DNA of 64,000 nucleotides from Polynucleobacter arcticus (GCF_013307205.1 NZ_CP028940.1:1595702-1659701), one strand, 5' to 3'; counted from the stretch's first letter, positions 47,117 to 55,795 are shown. Made by a program: numbers and translations. The notes: generated by a model not told the origin, from the letters alone.

Positions 47117-49040
47117 CTGCTGTCTCCTCTTTTGATTGTTGTTCTGTACTGCGCTTGTCTCCACCCATTTGCCACATCTGATTCATCGAAAGATCGCTAT
47201 TGATATCTACGTATCCATCAGCTTGTTTTTCTACATTCGGTATAAATAGATTTGAATCGATACGATCGTCATATCGCAAGAGAGTCTCCTGTAGGAGATT
47301 ACGGATATACTCGTAGTCCATTCCTCTTGCTTGCAGGTTTTGTATCTGAATTGATAGATTCGTAATCATGGGTAAAACCTTGAGCCAGCTCTCTTTATCT
47401 TCTATGCCATCTGGTGCGCCGGTAGTGCCTGCCCGAATGCACAAGTCCACCATGTCAAAGATTCGATCTTTGGTAAGTTCTGGCCAGTCGTAGGTTTTCT
47501 CGATGGTCATGACTAGTTCGCCATTGATCATGGTGGTCTTGGTGCTAGGTGGGCCCATATAGCGCTCTACTTGCTCTTTAGTAAGTTCTTGTAAGAGTAC
47601 CTGGGCGCTGTATTGCGCTATCTCTTGCAGCCAATCCTCTATCTGGTCTTTGAATTCGAATACGCGCCCTGATAAGGCTCTTTGCAAGATGTTGGCTTCG
47701 GTTGCTGTCTTGGGTCGCACTACTGTGGAACGCGCTGCATCTTGCAGTCCGGTAACTTGCTCCCAGTCATAACGTACTGCACTGGTGTCATAGACGATGG
47801 GATCGATCTTTGGGTGACCTCTGGGAATAATCACTTGATTCAGAGGCTTGCCTTCAGTATCGACTATCGTGATCTCACCAAAGCGTGAGTCTGAATGTTT
47901 CTTAATGGTCTTTTCGTTGATATCGGCTGATGCTACCCACCCCGGAATGCAGAGGTCGCGGTGTTGATTAAATCGATCACGCGCTTCGTTGTGTTCATCC
48001 TGCAATCGCTCAGTCAGATCAACTAGGCTTGGGCCTATGAATTGACCATCGACTACTTGATAAGGCAATAAGAAGAATGGGTACCAGCGCTCTCCGGCTC
48101 TTGGTGGGGAGTAAGGTTCGCGTAGCCATTCAGTCGCGCCTTCCACCATCGTATAAACACGCTGGGTAGCTCTATCCCAGATCTCTAGTACCGCTATCTG
48201 CTGATCATCTATGACTGAGCTTGAACCAGCATTCATCTGCATTGAGGCTAGGCGCTTGGCTTTCTTGTGGGATGGCTCGCCTTGGCCGGGTTGGTAGATC
48301 TTCGCATTTGCTAGATTCTTTTTGTAGAGTGCTTCAGCCTGGCCGCGCTTCATTGGGATGATTTGACAGATCCAGTCCGCATCGGTGTAGTCCCAGAACT
48401 CGCAGATGGATGGATCAATAAGGAGATTTTCTGTAAGAACCCTATCGATTACTAGACCTTCAGCCGATTGCACTTCTGATTGTTCTTGAAGTGACTTGAT
48501 GAGCTCTTCTAATTCCGCCCTCTTGGCATCATGATGATGCCGATCATCGCCCTGAAGATCTCGAACCAAGTCTTCTATGGCTAGAAGGTTTTCTTGTGCA
48601 TCGTTGATGCGACCCTGGATATAAGAATCCTTGCTTGGGTCTCTTTGGTACATCACTTTCAGAATTCCGAGGCTGCAGGTCAGTGCTGCCCTTACTGTCG
48701 ACTTAGCTCTATTCTTAAGCTGAGCGTGCTCTAGCGCTCTATTGGTGACTTTCTCCAGCGTTTTACAGAAAAGCTTAATGCCCGCGCCCGAGTGGGTGGG
48801 TGTTGTCGATATTTCTGGATTGCGTGCATACACGTTAGGTAGCACTGCGGAGATAGTCCCGTGTATGAGGTTGGCTCTTAGGCTATAGAAGTCTTTGCCA
48901 GTAGGATCAGCATTCCAATTAAAGCCAGCTACGGTATTGCGGTTATGTCTTACGCGTTTATGGAATGTTGCCCAGTGAGCACGCGCATGCGTGATGCGGG
49001 CGGTCCATTTTTGTTGAAGAGCTTTGGGGTCTTGGGGCAC
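47094..49040 (-). CDS. phage portal protein
   Basis: 648 residues. Portal character is seen in the N-terminal helical region (LQQKWTARITHARAHWATFH), the stem and wing segments around GIVKVMYQ-like LGILKVMYQRDPS and WDYTDADWICQIIPMKRGQA, and the conserved LPYQVVDGQFIGPSLVDL and ARDRFNQHRDL. A later GLQDAARSTVVRPKTATEAN is typical of portals of P22- and podovirus-like phages. It forms the dodecameric DNA entry ring of the head. In an uninterrupted phage it should follow terL directly; here two foreign genes lie between. Confidence 0.85.
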   Translation of the reverse strand: MPQDPKALQQKWTARITHARAHWATFHKRVRHNRNTVAGFNWNADPTGKDFYSLRANLIHGTISAVLPNVYARNPEISTTPTHSGAGIKLFCKTLEKVTNRALEHAQLKNRAKSTVRAALTCSLGILKVMYQRDPSKDSYIQGRINDAQENLLAIEDLVRDLQGDDRHHHDAKRAELEELIKSLQEQSEVQSAEGLVIDRVLTENLLIDPSICEFWDYTDADWICQIIPMKRGQAEALYKKNLANAKIYQPGQGEPSHKKAKRLASMQMNAGSSSVIDDQQIAVLEIWDRATQRVYTMVEGATEWLREPYSPPRAGERWYPFFLLPYQVVDGQFIGPSLVDLTERLQDEHNEARDRFNQHRDLCIPGWVASADINEKTIKKHSDSRFGEITIVDTEGKPLNQVIIPRGHPKIDPIVYDTSAVRYDWEQVTGLQDAARSTVVRPKTATEANILQRALSGRVFEFKDQIEDWLQEIAQYSAQVLLQELTKEQVERYMGPPSTKTTMINGELVMTIEKTYDWPELTKDRIFDMVDLCIRAGTTGAPDGIEDKESWLKVLPMITNLSIQIQNLQARGMDYEYIRNLLQETLLRYDDRIDSNLFIPNVEKQADGYVDINSDLSMNQMWQMGGDKRSTEQQSKEETADARSEKL

Positions 49041-49123
49041 TCCTCATTTATAAAATGCAGTCAAGCGTCTCGAGGATATTTTTTGAATAAATTCTTAAAT
49101 GGTGTGACATCGGGCGGAGACCC

Positions 49124-49135
49124 TTAATCCATTGG
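49124..49135 (+). repeat. 12-bp direct repeat TTAATCCATTGG, left copy
   Basis: Identical to 52364-52375. The stop codon of the GIY-YIG-type gene lies within it. It marks the left edge of the two-gene cassette inserted between portal and terL. Confidence 0.65.
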
Positions 49136-50011
49136 AAGCAAATTAACCCTGCCATCCTCGAAAGCAATCTCCTCAGCTAAAACGTAAATCAATGAGCGCA
49201 TAGCCTCTTCGGCATCAGCTAACTCGATTTTTATTGGCTCGCGATTATGGGGCAATGACTTGCCCAATAATTCCCAAATAAGGGATTCGGCTAAAGCCAA
49301 TTCCTCAACGTTTCTATACCGATGAATCTCCCACTCACCCCAAGGATAGTCTTTTGATATTTGATTTAAGTAGCCACGTTTAACGCCTATGCTGATATAA
49401 ACAGGCTTATCAGGATGGGTTAATAGGCAAATAGTGCCTGCATTAGCAATCTCCATCATCCCTTCTGGAGTTCTTGCGCCCATACCGCACTCGGGGCAGC
49501 CCTCCCCCTCCATAACCAACTTAGGTCGGGTACGCCACTGATGGCCATTGCTACATTGAAAATCATTTCTACCGCTGATGATACTTTTGACATACCCCAA
49601 AAGAGTAATGCCGCGCCCCACTAAACGTTTTTTTACCGAAACGTTATAAGCAGTTTCATAAGCTGGAATAGCTGATGACATCGGTCGAATTCCGGCGTCT
49701 TTAGCTGCAGTAAGTCCAACACAAACCTCTTCCCAAGACATTATTTCTACCTCAACGCCGCCTCTGAAGGGAATGGCCGATTGAGGAATTTGACTCCAGA
49801 ATGCTTTTTCAGCCCAATATGGATCTTCTACAGGGTAAAACTCTTTTAATTGCCAATCTTGTCCTGTTTCTTTAACAATACGTCCAGCAGCTTTTGTGAA
49901 ATCGCTATTGTGCTGAGCCATTCGAACTAAAGGTTGACGTATCGTCACCCCTATTTTGTAGAGACTTTGATCCGATGGATGCGTTAGTACGTAGATGTAG
50001 CCGGGCTTCAT
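49124..50011 (-). CDS. T5orf172/GIY-YIG-type nuclease-like protein with zinc ribbon
   Basis: 295 residues. The N-terminus GYIYVLTHPSDQSLYKIGVT has the two-strand pattern of T5orf172 (MUG113), a GIY-YIG nuclease relative, with a supporting region LKEFYPVEDPYWAEKAFW. Residues about 165-190 contain CSNGHQW and CPEC, a zinc ribbon. A second, weaker GIY-like unit follows (AGTICLLTHPDKPVYISIGV). It begins 12 bp after the ATPase gene and forms an operon with it. It would supply DNA or RNA cleavage to the pair; this is inferred. Confidence 0.72.
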   Translation of the reverse strand: MKPGYIYVLTHPSDQSLYKIGVTIRQPLVRMAQHNSDFTKAAGRIVKETGQDWQLKEFYPVEDPYWAEKAFWSQIPQSAIPFRGGVEVEIMSWEEVCVGLTAAKDAGIRPMSSAIPAYETAYNVSVKKRLVGRGITLLGYVKSIISGRNDFQCSNGHQWRTRPKLVMEGEGCPECGMGARTPEGMMEIANAGTICLLTHPDKPVYISIGVKRGYLNQISKDYPWGEWEIHRYRNVEELALAESLIWELLGKSLPHNREPIKIELADAEEAMRSLIYVLAEEIAFEDGRVNLLPMD

Positions 50012-50023
50012 GAAAAATTATTT

Positions 50024-52192
50024 CTACCGTAATTTAAGCACCGCTTTATATAAACCCTTCAAATGATCGGCGCCCATATCTAATATAGGCTCATACATAA
50101 ATGAATTTAAATGTATGTTTTCAGGGGTCATAAGGTTTACTTTTTCCAAGAGCTCTAGAGTATTGTGACTATCTTGAAATTTACCCTTATAAGCATTGAA
50201 AAGTTCGTAAGTCTGCATTCCGGTAATTTCATCTACAAATTTGTCATCCTTTATTGCCGAAATCATAAACTCTTCAGCCTTCAATCTAATTCCCATAGAT
50301 AAAATTATCTTGCCATCTAACTCAGCAGTCTCATTGGGGTCTGATAAAACAACATCGCAAGTTTCATAAATTAAATCAATCACCTTAATTTCGTGGTGTG
50401 GCAAAGAAATTGATGGATCATTTAATACCAGTTGATAAATTGACTCAAGTCTTTCTATGGTTATTCTTTTCGACTTAGGTCTTATGTGCAATAGCGCAGT
50501 TAGATCATCAGACTCTGAAGGCCTATTGCAATACTCAGCTAAATTTCTTACAAATGGTATCGCTGCAATTAAAAACTTGGCATTATCAAAGTGCTCCTTC
50601 CAGTAAGCAAAGGGATCTTTCTGATAGAGCTCCTCGCGTAAGGCAAGATTGCGATTGCTTTTAACTGCAAATAGCTTTTTGTGCCTAGGTATTCCAAGCC
50701 TACTGCTAATTGTTCTATGAAAGTCAAAGTTATGCGTAAGAAATATGCAATTGAAATCGCCTTGGCGACTTAATTCGCGAAGATATTCAATGATCGCGTA
50801 TTTATTTTTGTAATCAAACGAATCTGCAATATCATCAGCTACCACTAAAGTTTTGAGGCCTATATTTTTTCTCGCATTTAATTCGAAAAGAATATTAAGG
50901 ATATATAAGGCTCGCTTCTCTCCTTGACTAAGAACCTGTATAAGTAAGCTTTGATCAATTTCAGTTACATCTTCACTGTCTTTAAATTTGAAGGCAACTT
51001 GTGGGGATGTTCCTTTTAAAATTACATCCTCTTGGTTAACAACCGCCAATTCAAATGGGACGGTAAATCTACTATTGAATTGCTCCACCACAGCCTCCCA
51101 CAAAGTCCGCTCAGATTTGGCAGCCTCAATAGATTTTCGAATTACTTCTTTTGCCTGCTTGTACTGGTCAATAAATTCTTTAGCAATTACTTTATGCTCG
51201 CGCAAGTACTCGAGCCAAATCTTTCTCTGAAACTCGGAATAATCAGCCAACTCCGAAACAATATCCTTATTTTCCAATAGGTAATCTCGAAATTCGCGCA
51301 ATTCCTTTGTTGTGAGTTTTTTATCTATTTCATTGAATTTCTTATTTAGATCATCATTTGAGAAGATTTTCTTTTTTTCTTCATCAATCTTTTCCGCTAA
51401 TTCATCGGCAGTCTTAACCTCTTGCTTAACGCCTGCATTATTAAGATTAATTGAATGGCTGGCGCTAAAAAATCCGTTTTCCAGTAGATTTTTTTGCACA
51501 GTAGTTGCATGGTAGTAATTAAAAGTTTTTGAAAGAATCGGAGACTCTGCAACTAATTCATTATATTTTTCAATGTATTCGTTTAGCTGTCTTTTAATAG
51601 CGCCTGAATCTAAAAATCCCATTGTTTTATCATTAAAGAGATTGGCATACTTGAGTGCCGCAAATCTCTCATTCGCTACATCATCCAACCGCTCCTCAAG
51701 AGATTCGAGACAATCAAAAAGTGAATGGGCACCAAAGCATCTTACTAACTCACCTTCTGATGTTATATTTCGACCCGTTAAACCGGATGCCTCCTTCAAA
51801 ATCTTTAATAATTCAATCTTTTTAGACTCAATACTATCCAGCGCTTGGTCGTAACCTTTTTTTATTTCTGCATTCACCAGAAGAAGGGATGCCTTACTAG
51901 ACACAAAGTTTTGCTCGTAAGGTTGAATGACAAAGACAGATTCACCACTTAAATCAGCTCCATCTTGATCCTTAATATCCCTTACTGACACCCTATCTTT
52001 GTTGATTTGATCGCCTGAAGCAGATCCATTTATAAGGTCAATAAAAGACTTAGCCAAGGATGTCTTCATGAATCCGTTGGGTGCGTAAACTGAATACACC
52101 TTCGAGTCGTCAAATCTAAAGACATGATTAAGACTACCTATTCCGTAGCAGTTCTCAATTTTTACAGTTACTTTTTTCAATGAAATACCCAC
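50024..52192 (-). CDS. ABC-type ATPase with coiled coil (AAA_13/PrrC-RloC-like)
   Basis: 722 residues, GTG start. A variant Walker A, YAPNGFMKTS (36-45), keeps the Lys but has Met where the last Gly normally stands. A helical coiled-coil stretch (about 110-370) is followed by the ABC signature LSQGEKRALY (421-430), Walker B LVVADDIADSFD (449-460) and the H-loop LTHNFDF (485-491). The layout is that of the SMC-like defence ATPases in which the anticodon nucleases PrrC and RloC are found. The C-terminal 220 residues are not recognised and no nuclease triad is certain. Base composition is visibly more A+T-rich than in the flanking phage genes. Anti-phage function is inferred from family and context. 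Confidence 0.8.
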   Translation of the reverse strand: MGISLKKVTVKIENCYGIGSLNHVFRFDDSKVYSVYAPNGFMKTSLAKSFIDLINGSASGDQINKDRVSVRDIKDQDGADLSGESVFVIQPYEQNFVSSKASLLLVNAEIKKGYDQALDSIESKKIELLKILKEASGLTGRNITSEGELVRCFGAHSLFDCLESLEERLDDVANERFAALKYANLFNDKTMGFLDSGAIKRQLNEYIEKYNELVAESPILSKTFNYYHATTVQKNLLENGFFSASHSINLNNAGVKQEVKTADELAEKIDEEKKKIFSNDDLNKKFNEIDKKLTTKELREFRDYLLENKDIVSELADYSEFQRKIWLEYLREHKVIAKEFIDQYKQAKEVIRKSIEAAKSERTLWEAVVEQFNSRFTVPFELAVVNQEDVILKGTSPQVAFKFKDSEDVTEIDQSLLIQVLSQGEKRALYILNILFELNARKNIGLKTLVVADDIADSFDYKNKYAIIEYLRELSRQGDFNCIFLTHNFDFHRTISSRLGIPRHKKLFAVKSNRNLALREELYQKDPFAYWKEHFDNAKFLIAAIPFVRNLAEYCNRPSESDDLTALLHIRPKSKRITIERLESIYQLVLNDPSISLPHHEIKVIDLIYETCDVVLSDPNETAELDGKIILSMGIRLKAEEFMISAIKDDKFVDEITGMQTYELFNAYKGKFQDSHNTLELLEKVNLMTPENIHLNSFMYEPILDMGADHLKGLYKAVLKLR

Positions 52193-52353
52193 TTTAATTT
52201 TCTATCTTCCATCGTAACTATAGGAGGACGCTTACGCCAGCAATTCTTAGGCCTTAGTTAATGCTCTAAGTAAATGGCCATTAATATTCATTCAATCGCA
52301 CACTCATTTTTTTATCCTCTAGACCATTGATTTATATAGGCTTTTAAATTGCC

Positions 52354-52406
52354 GTGACTTTTTTTAATCCATTGGTCGCGCGTTCGAATCCCGCCCGATC
52401 GAACCA
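52354..52406 (+). pseudogene. tRNA-Lys-like 3' half
   Basis: From the anticodon loop onward the sequence follows tRNA-Lys: ACTTTTTTTAATCCATTGG, then TCGCGCGTTCGAATC of the variable loop and T-arm, ending ACCA at 52403-52406. The known E. coli tRNA-Lys reads ACTTTTAATCAATTGGTCGC at the same place. There are extra T bases in the anticodon loop, the T-stem is imperfect, and no 5' half lies upstream. It is a remnant, most likely an integration site left by recombination. Confidence 0.7.
52364..52375 (+). repeat. 12-bp direct repeat TTAATCCATTGG, right copy
   Basis: Part of the anticodon stem-loop of the tRNA-Lys-like remnant and identical to 49124-49135 at the other edge of the ATPase/GIY-YIG cassette. 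Position suggests the crossover core of the insertion. Confidence 0.65.
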
Positions 52407-52451
52407 ATATAAATATCGTCACCTTAGCCTTTCTGAGCCTTGGAAATCCTG

Positions 52452-53786
52452 TTAGCCCCTCGATGCATAGAGTGAATCATTTTCAGGCATTCGTCTGGCC
52501 CTCATTACCCCATACCTAGTTGCATCCCAAGCATGATCTTCTGCATCGGTATCTACATCTTCAGGGTTTAATGAATCTGGAGGTAGTTGAGGGATAGTTC
52601 TTAACCAATGTTTACATGTTGAGAAGACTTTGAGTCTGTTTTCAGCCAGAAGCCGGATGATTTCTTGAGCGCCATTCAATCTGCTTCTGGGAGCGTTATA
52701 GGCCTCCGTCCATTTCACGCCTTTATCCCTGAAGATTTGTCCGATGGATCGCTCCGCTCCAATCTTCGAAAAGATGGATGGATCAGCTAGGTTCATGCGG
52801 TATTCATAACCAAGGCGTTGGTCGTGTGTTTCGATTTTCTTGATCTTGTCTGCGACTACGGTTGCATCTTCTCTTGTGCCCGTGTTTTCTTTATCGCCAT
52901 ATCCATAGAGTTCTCTCCATAGGTAATAGACTCCATCATTTGATAAGGCAAACCAATACACGGCATAAGGTCTGGCATATCCCCAATCCATAGATCGCCA
53001 TACCTTCCATGTTGGCGGAATGGCAAAGGGTTCTACAACGTGTTTAGAGGGCTGCCATACGCCTTCCAAGAAACTTCCCACATGGATATCCCAATCACCC
53101 TCTAGCCATGCTCTACGCCTGTTTGGATCGCTTAGCGACTCTAGGCTCATGAGGTAGTTGGGATCGTTTCTGAGGAGATGGGTATTCTCATAGATAGTCG
53201 AGTGAATTCTCACTTTGGGTAACGCCCCCTCTTGCCTAATGATCTGTCCAGCTGGAATACTGCCAATCTGAAATCTTTCCTTTACGGACGCATGCCCTAC
53301 TCCAAATGGATTGCATGTTGCCCTCACCATCCTTGGCATTCCGGGATGCGATGACCTGCAGGTGGAATGCATGGCTTCATAGAAAGAGAGGTTGCGCCAG
53401 TTGGTGAGCTCTTCAAACCCTAACCAGGGATACTCGTGACCGTGATAGTTCCAGTAGTCATCCTCGTTTGCTCCATAACGGAAGTACAGCATCTCCCCGG
53501 TTGGCCACTTCCAGACATAGTCTGATTCATTAAACTTGGCGCCTGGGAAGATTTGATAGAACCAGCGCTTACTCTTGGCTACTACGTCAGCCAACTGGGG
53601 ATAAGTTAGGCGAAAGAGTGTTCCGCGCCAATGATCGCCAAACCCCCTACCTACATGTTGGGCATAGCTCATGAGCAAGGTATCTGTCTTACCCCCTCCC
53701 CTGGTTCCCTCCAGCAATACCTCATAAACAGGGCATGTCAGAAACAAAGTCTGACTGCCGGGCAATGGGGCCCAGATGGTTTTCAT
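52452..53786 (-). CDS. phage terminase large subunit
   Basis: 444 residues. The packaging ATPase domain has a P-loop in EGTRGGGKTDTLLMSY and Walker B with the catalytic Glu in YPWLGFEELTN. The RNase H-like nuclease domain begins at WRSMDWGYARPYAVYWF and ends with DAEDHAWDATRYGVMRAR, containing the metal-binding Asp residues. It cuts and pumps DNA into heads with TerS and the portal. TerS lies directly upstream with 3 bp between. Confidence 0.93.
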   Translation of the reverse strand: MKTIWAPLPGSQTLFLTCPVYEVLLEGTRGGGKTDTLLMSYAQHVGRGFGDHWRGTLFRLTYPQLADVVAKSKRWFYQIFPGAKFNESDYVWKWPTGEMLYFRYGANEDDYWNYHGHEYPWLGFEELTNWRNLSFYEAMHSTCRSSHPGMPRMVRATCNPFGVGHASVKERFQIGSIPAGQIIRQEGALPKVRIHSTIYENTHLLRNDPNYLMSLESLSDPNRRRAWLEGDWDIHVGSFLEGVWQPSKHVVEPFAIPPTWKVWRSMDWGYARPYAVYWFALSNDGVYYLWRELYGYGDKENTGTREDATVVADKIKKIETHDQRLGYEYRMNLADPSIFSKIGAERSIGQIFRDKGVKWTEAYNAPRSRLNGAQEIIRLLAENRLKVFSTCKHWLRTIPQLPPDSLNPEDVDTDAEDHAWDATRYGVMRARRMPENDSLYASRG

Positions 53787-53789
53787 GGA

Positions 53790-54194
53790 CTAGTGTTTTG
53801 CTTGGGCGGCTTGCTCCCAATCATCTATGCTCATAGCGCTTGGTACGACCAGAACTCCACTTTGTAGAGGTGCGCCATCTTTGCCCGTATGCTCAATGGC
53901 TGATAAGCGTGGATGTACGTAAGGTGCAGCGTGCCTTCCTACGGTAGCAGCCATGTTCAGAAGCTTAATACGAGCTTCATTTGCTAACGTCTTGTCACCA
54001 AGCTCCTCTTTTTTAACATTGCTAGCTTCTTCGTATAGCTGGTGCATCACCTTCATCATGACCTCTAGGGGTGTGATCCCCTGAGTAGCAAGAGCCTCAG
54101 CAATCTGGCGGGTGCGCTTAGTTAGGCTCCCAGTCTTGCGACCAGCCCCCAGTCTTTTTCCACCTTTTGATTTCTTTTGATTGTTTTCAATCAT
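53790..54194 (-). CDS. phage terminase small subunit-like protein
   Basis: 134 residues. A basic N-terminus (KKSKGGKRLGAGRKTGSLTK) resembles DNA-binding tails of TerS proteins, followed by a helical core (TRQIAEALATQGITPLEVMM, LGDKTLANEARIKLLNMAAT). Position immediately before terL supports the call. It would recognise the packaging site. It overlaps the next upstream gene by 4 bp. Confidence 0.75.
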   Translation of the reverse strand: MIENNQKKSKGGKRLGAGRKTGSLTKRTRQIAEALATQGITPLEVMMKVMHQLYEEASNVKKEELGDKTLANEARIKLLNMAATVGRHAAPYVHPRLSAIEHTGKDGAPLQSGVLVVPSAMSIDDWEQAAQAKH

Positions 54195-54433
54195 GAGGTG
54201 ACAGTTGTTACTTTGATGAGCTTTAAAAGATGGGGTTGCAATGCGACTGAATCACCAATGGGCTCATCAAACTCAATAATGATTCGTTGGAATAAGTCAT
54301 GACGGCTTTGGGCTCCACGATGTTTGACCACGGTACCTACGCGCCCACTCGGGGTCTTCACTTTTGATCCAATAGGAAAGTCTTCCATGTCTAGACGATC
54401 AATGACGCCTGCAATGGTTGGATTAGTTTGCAT
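54191..54433 (-). CDS. small KOW-like phage protein
   Basis: 80 residues from the ATG at 54433. Its core FPIGSKVKTPSGRVGTVVKH resembles a KOW or SH3-like beta barrel. Function unknown. The start overlaps the end of the DUF1376 gene by 11 bp and the end overlaps terS by 4 bp, so it is part of a translationally coupled series. An earlier ATG at 54484 exists, but the coupled start is more likely. Confidence 0.6.
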   Translation of the reverse strand: MQTNPTIAGVIDRLDMEDFPIGSKVKTPSGRVGTVVKHRGAQSRHDLFQRIIIEFDEPIGDSVALQPHLLKLIKVTTVTS

Positions 54434-55364
54434 TGGGTTTCTCCGTGGTTTCTGCGCGCTCTTTTCGCTTGTGTAGTTCTGCAAAGATCCTTGTTTTGAA
54501 GGTCTCGTAACTTTCTGCCCCCTCGGCTCTCATGCCTAGCTCCCTGCCTTTGGCGTCTATGCCTTCATTGGTTTTCCACCAGGTATCTTCGTCTGCGCTA
54601 GCGGCTTCTGCCTTCTTGCGCGCTCCTTTGAGTATTGCCAAGACATAGCCTGCATTGATCGGGGTTGGGTTTGAGACTTTCATGCGCGTTTCCTTTGCTG
54701 TGGCGATAGCCTCTGCCACCTCAGCATCCGTTACCCCGAGATTGACGATGTCCCGTATGCGGTAGTCATCTACGGCTGTAGCTCTGCCCTCCTTGCTGAT
54801 CATGGCTGCAAAGCTTTTATATTTTTCGATGCGCTCCTGAAAAATCTTTTCATCATCGGCAAGCGTGGGTGGTCCTTGGGAAATTTTTTCCTTTTCACCC
54901 CCATTGTTTTGTTTGTCTGGTGTATGGAGATTGGTTACTGGTGACTGGTGTTTGGTGTCTGGTGAGCATTGCGTTCGCAATGCGATCGCATTGCGAACGC
55001 ATCCATTATTGGGAGTGATTTGGGGTTGTGATTCGTTTGTCGGAAATGATTGCCACCTGCCTTCTGCACTCCGCCTGGCTTTGAGTTGCTTATCTTTAAA
55101 GCGGGCTATCTCATGATCACAGCGCTCTTGTCTCCAGCCATCCTCAGTCAGGGTAAAAAATTCATTGAGGATTGAGACCACTGCATTTTTTTCTTCTTTG
55201 CTTCTTGCATAGATCAATCTTTGCACGAGCTTTACATCGATCGGTAGCGGCTTTTCTGTAGCGTAGTACTTTCTGATGAGGCGACTGTAAGTTGCATCTT
55301 CTATGAATGTCAGATGCGCGGTTGCTTCTGCGTAATCTCCAATGTGGTGCTCGTAGTAATTCAT
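54423..55364 (-). CDS. DUF1376 replication-type phage protein
   Basis: 313 residues. The N-terminal DUF1376 domain (YdaU-like) is clear: NYYEHHIGDYAEATAHLTFI, then EDATYSRLIRKYYATEKPLP and FFTLTEDGWRQERCDHEI. A low-complexity linker (residues about 110-155) precedes a C-terminal helical part with ADEDTWWKTNEGIDAKGREL. Such proteins sit with replication genes of lambdoid phages and satellites and often carry winged-helix, primosome-like domains. The linker DNA contains seven 7-bp repeats and a 32-bp palindrome, a probable origin. No helicase loader or helicase gene is nearby. Confidence 0.8.
   Translation of the reverse strand: MNYYEHHIGDYAEATAHLTFIEDATYSRLIRKYYATEKPLPIDVKLVQRLIYARSKEEKNAVVSILNEFFTLTEDGWRQERCDHEIARFKDKQLKARRSAEGRWQSFPTNESQPQITPNNGCVRNAIALRTQCSPDTKHQSPVTNLHTPDKQNNGGEKEKISQGPPTLADDEKIFQERIEKYKSFAAMISKEGRATAVDDYRIRDIVNLGVTDAEVAEAIATAKETRMKVSNPTPINAGYVLAILKGARKKAEAASADEDTWWKTNEGIDAKGRELGMRAEGAESYETFKTRIFAELHKRKERAETTEKPNAN
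54914..54962. repeat. seven tandem 7-bp repeats (iteron-like) inside the DUF1376 gene
   Basis: The trinucleotide TGG recurs at exact 7-bp spacing at 54918, 54925, 54932, 54939, 54946, 54953 and 54960. Most units read TGWYTGG (TGTCTGG, TGTATGG, TTACTGG, TGACTGG, TGTTTGG, TGTCTGG; one AGATTGG). A 7-bp period is out of step with codons, so the repeat is kept as DNA and not for the protein. Confidence 0.8.
54970..55001. repeat. perfect 32-bp palindrome inside the DUF1376 gene
   Basis: The arm TGCGTTCGCAATGCGA is followed without gap by its exact complement; the centre is GCGATCGC. The octamer GCATTGCG also occurs at 54966 and 54989, in the same orientation. It begins 7 bp after the tandem repeats. 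Together they look like a replication origin; a regulatory site is the alternative. Confidence 0.85.
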
Positions 55365-55795
55365 CTAAATTTATCTCCGTGTAGTTCTTTTTTCTTGCGT
55401 GCAATATGTTTTGCAAGAGATGAATCTAACAATCGAAGAGCGTATCGTCAAACGCGTTTTTTCTGAATTTTTCTTTAATTTATTTATCTAACAAATGTCT
55501 GTAATCCTTCTTTGAAAAATTCGTAGGAATTTATTTTAGAGTTTAAAGTATTGATTGATCTATGCATGTCCACTACTCTCTTTACGCTATCAGAATTTAC
55601 TGACAGGTCTGTAGCCATTTATTTATATTGCTTGTGTCACTTCTATGAATAAATATTTTTTTGTAGTCAAAAATGAATATGCGTCTTCAAAGTGGGTATT
55701 GACATTTGATTGACCAACAAAATTTCATTGACTACATTGCACTTTAGCAGCACACAGATTGATTCATAACAAAACACAATAGGAGATTAAGTTAA
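55365..55795. other. A+T-rich control region between the replication and alpA genes
   Basis: 431 bp with no supported gene. It should hold the divergent early promoters of the element. Three copies of ATTGAC lie at its right end (55698, 55709, 55727). No CI-like repressor gene is present here. Confidence 0.5.
55698..55738 (+). promoter_or_regulatory. promoter candidates before the small ORF and alpA
   Basis: TTGACC at 55710-55715 and TACATT at 55733-55738 are separated by 17 bp. Two more TTGAC hexamers flank it (55699 and 55728), so the ATTGAC repeats may be a regulator binding site instead of, or as well as, -35 elements. Confidence 0.5.

Noticed and set aside
52354-52406. Complete functional tRNA-Lys gene
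   Set aside because: No D-arm or 5' acceptor strand lies upstream, the anticodon loop has extra T bases and the T-stem is imperfect.
54970-55001. Reading the palindrome as a transcription terminator
   Set aside because: It has no loop and no T-run and lies in the middle of a coding gene.
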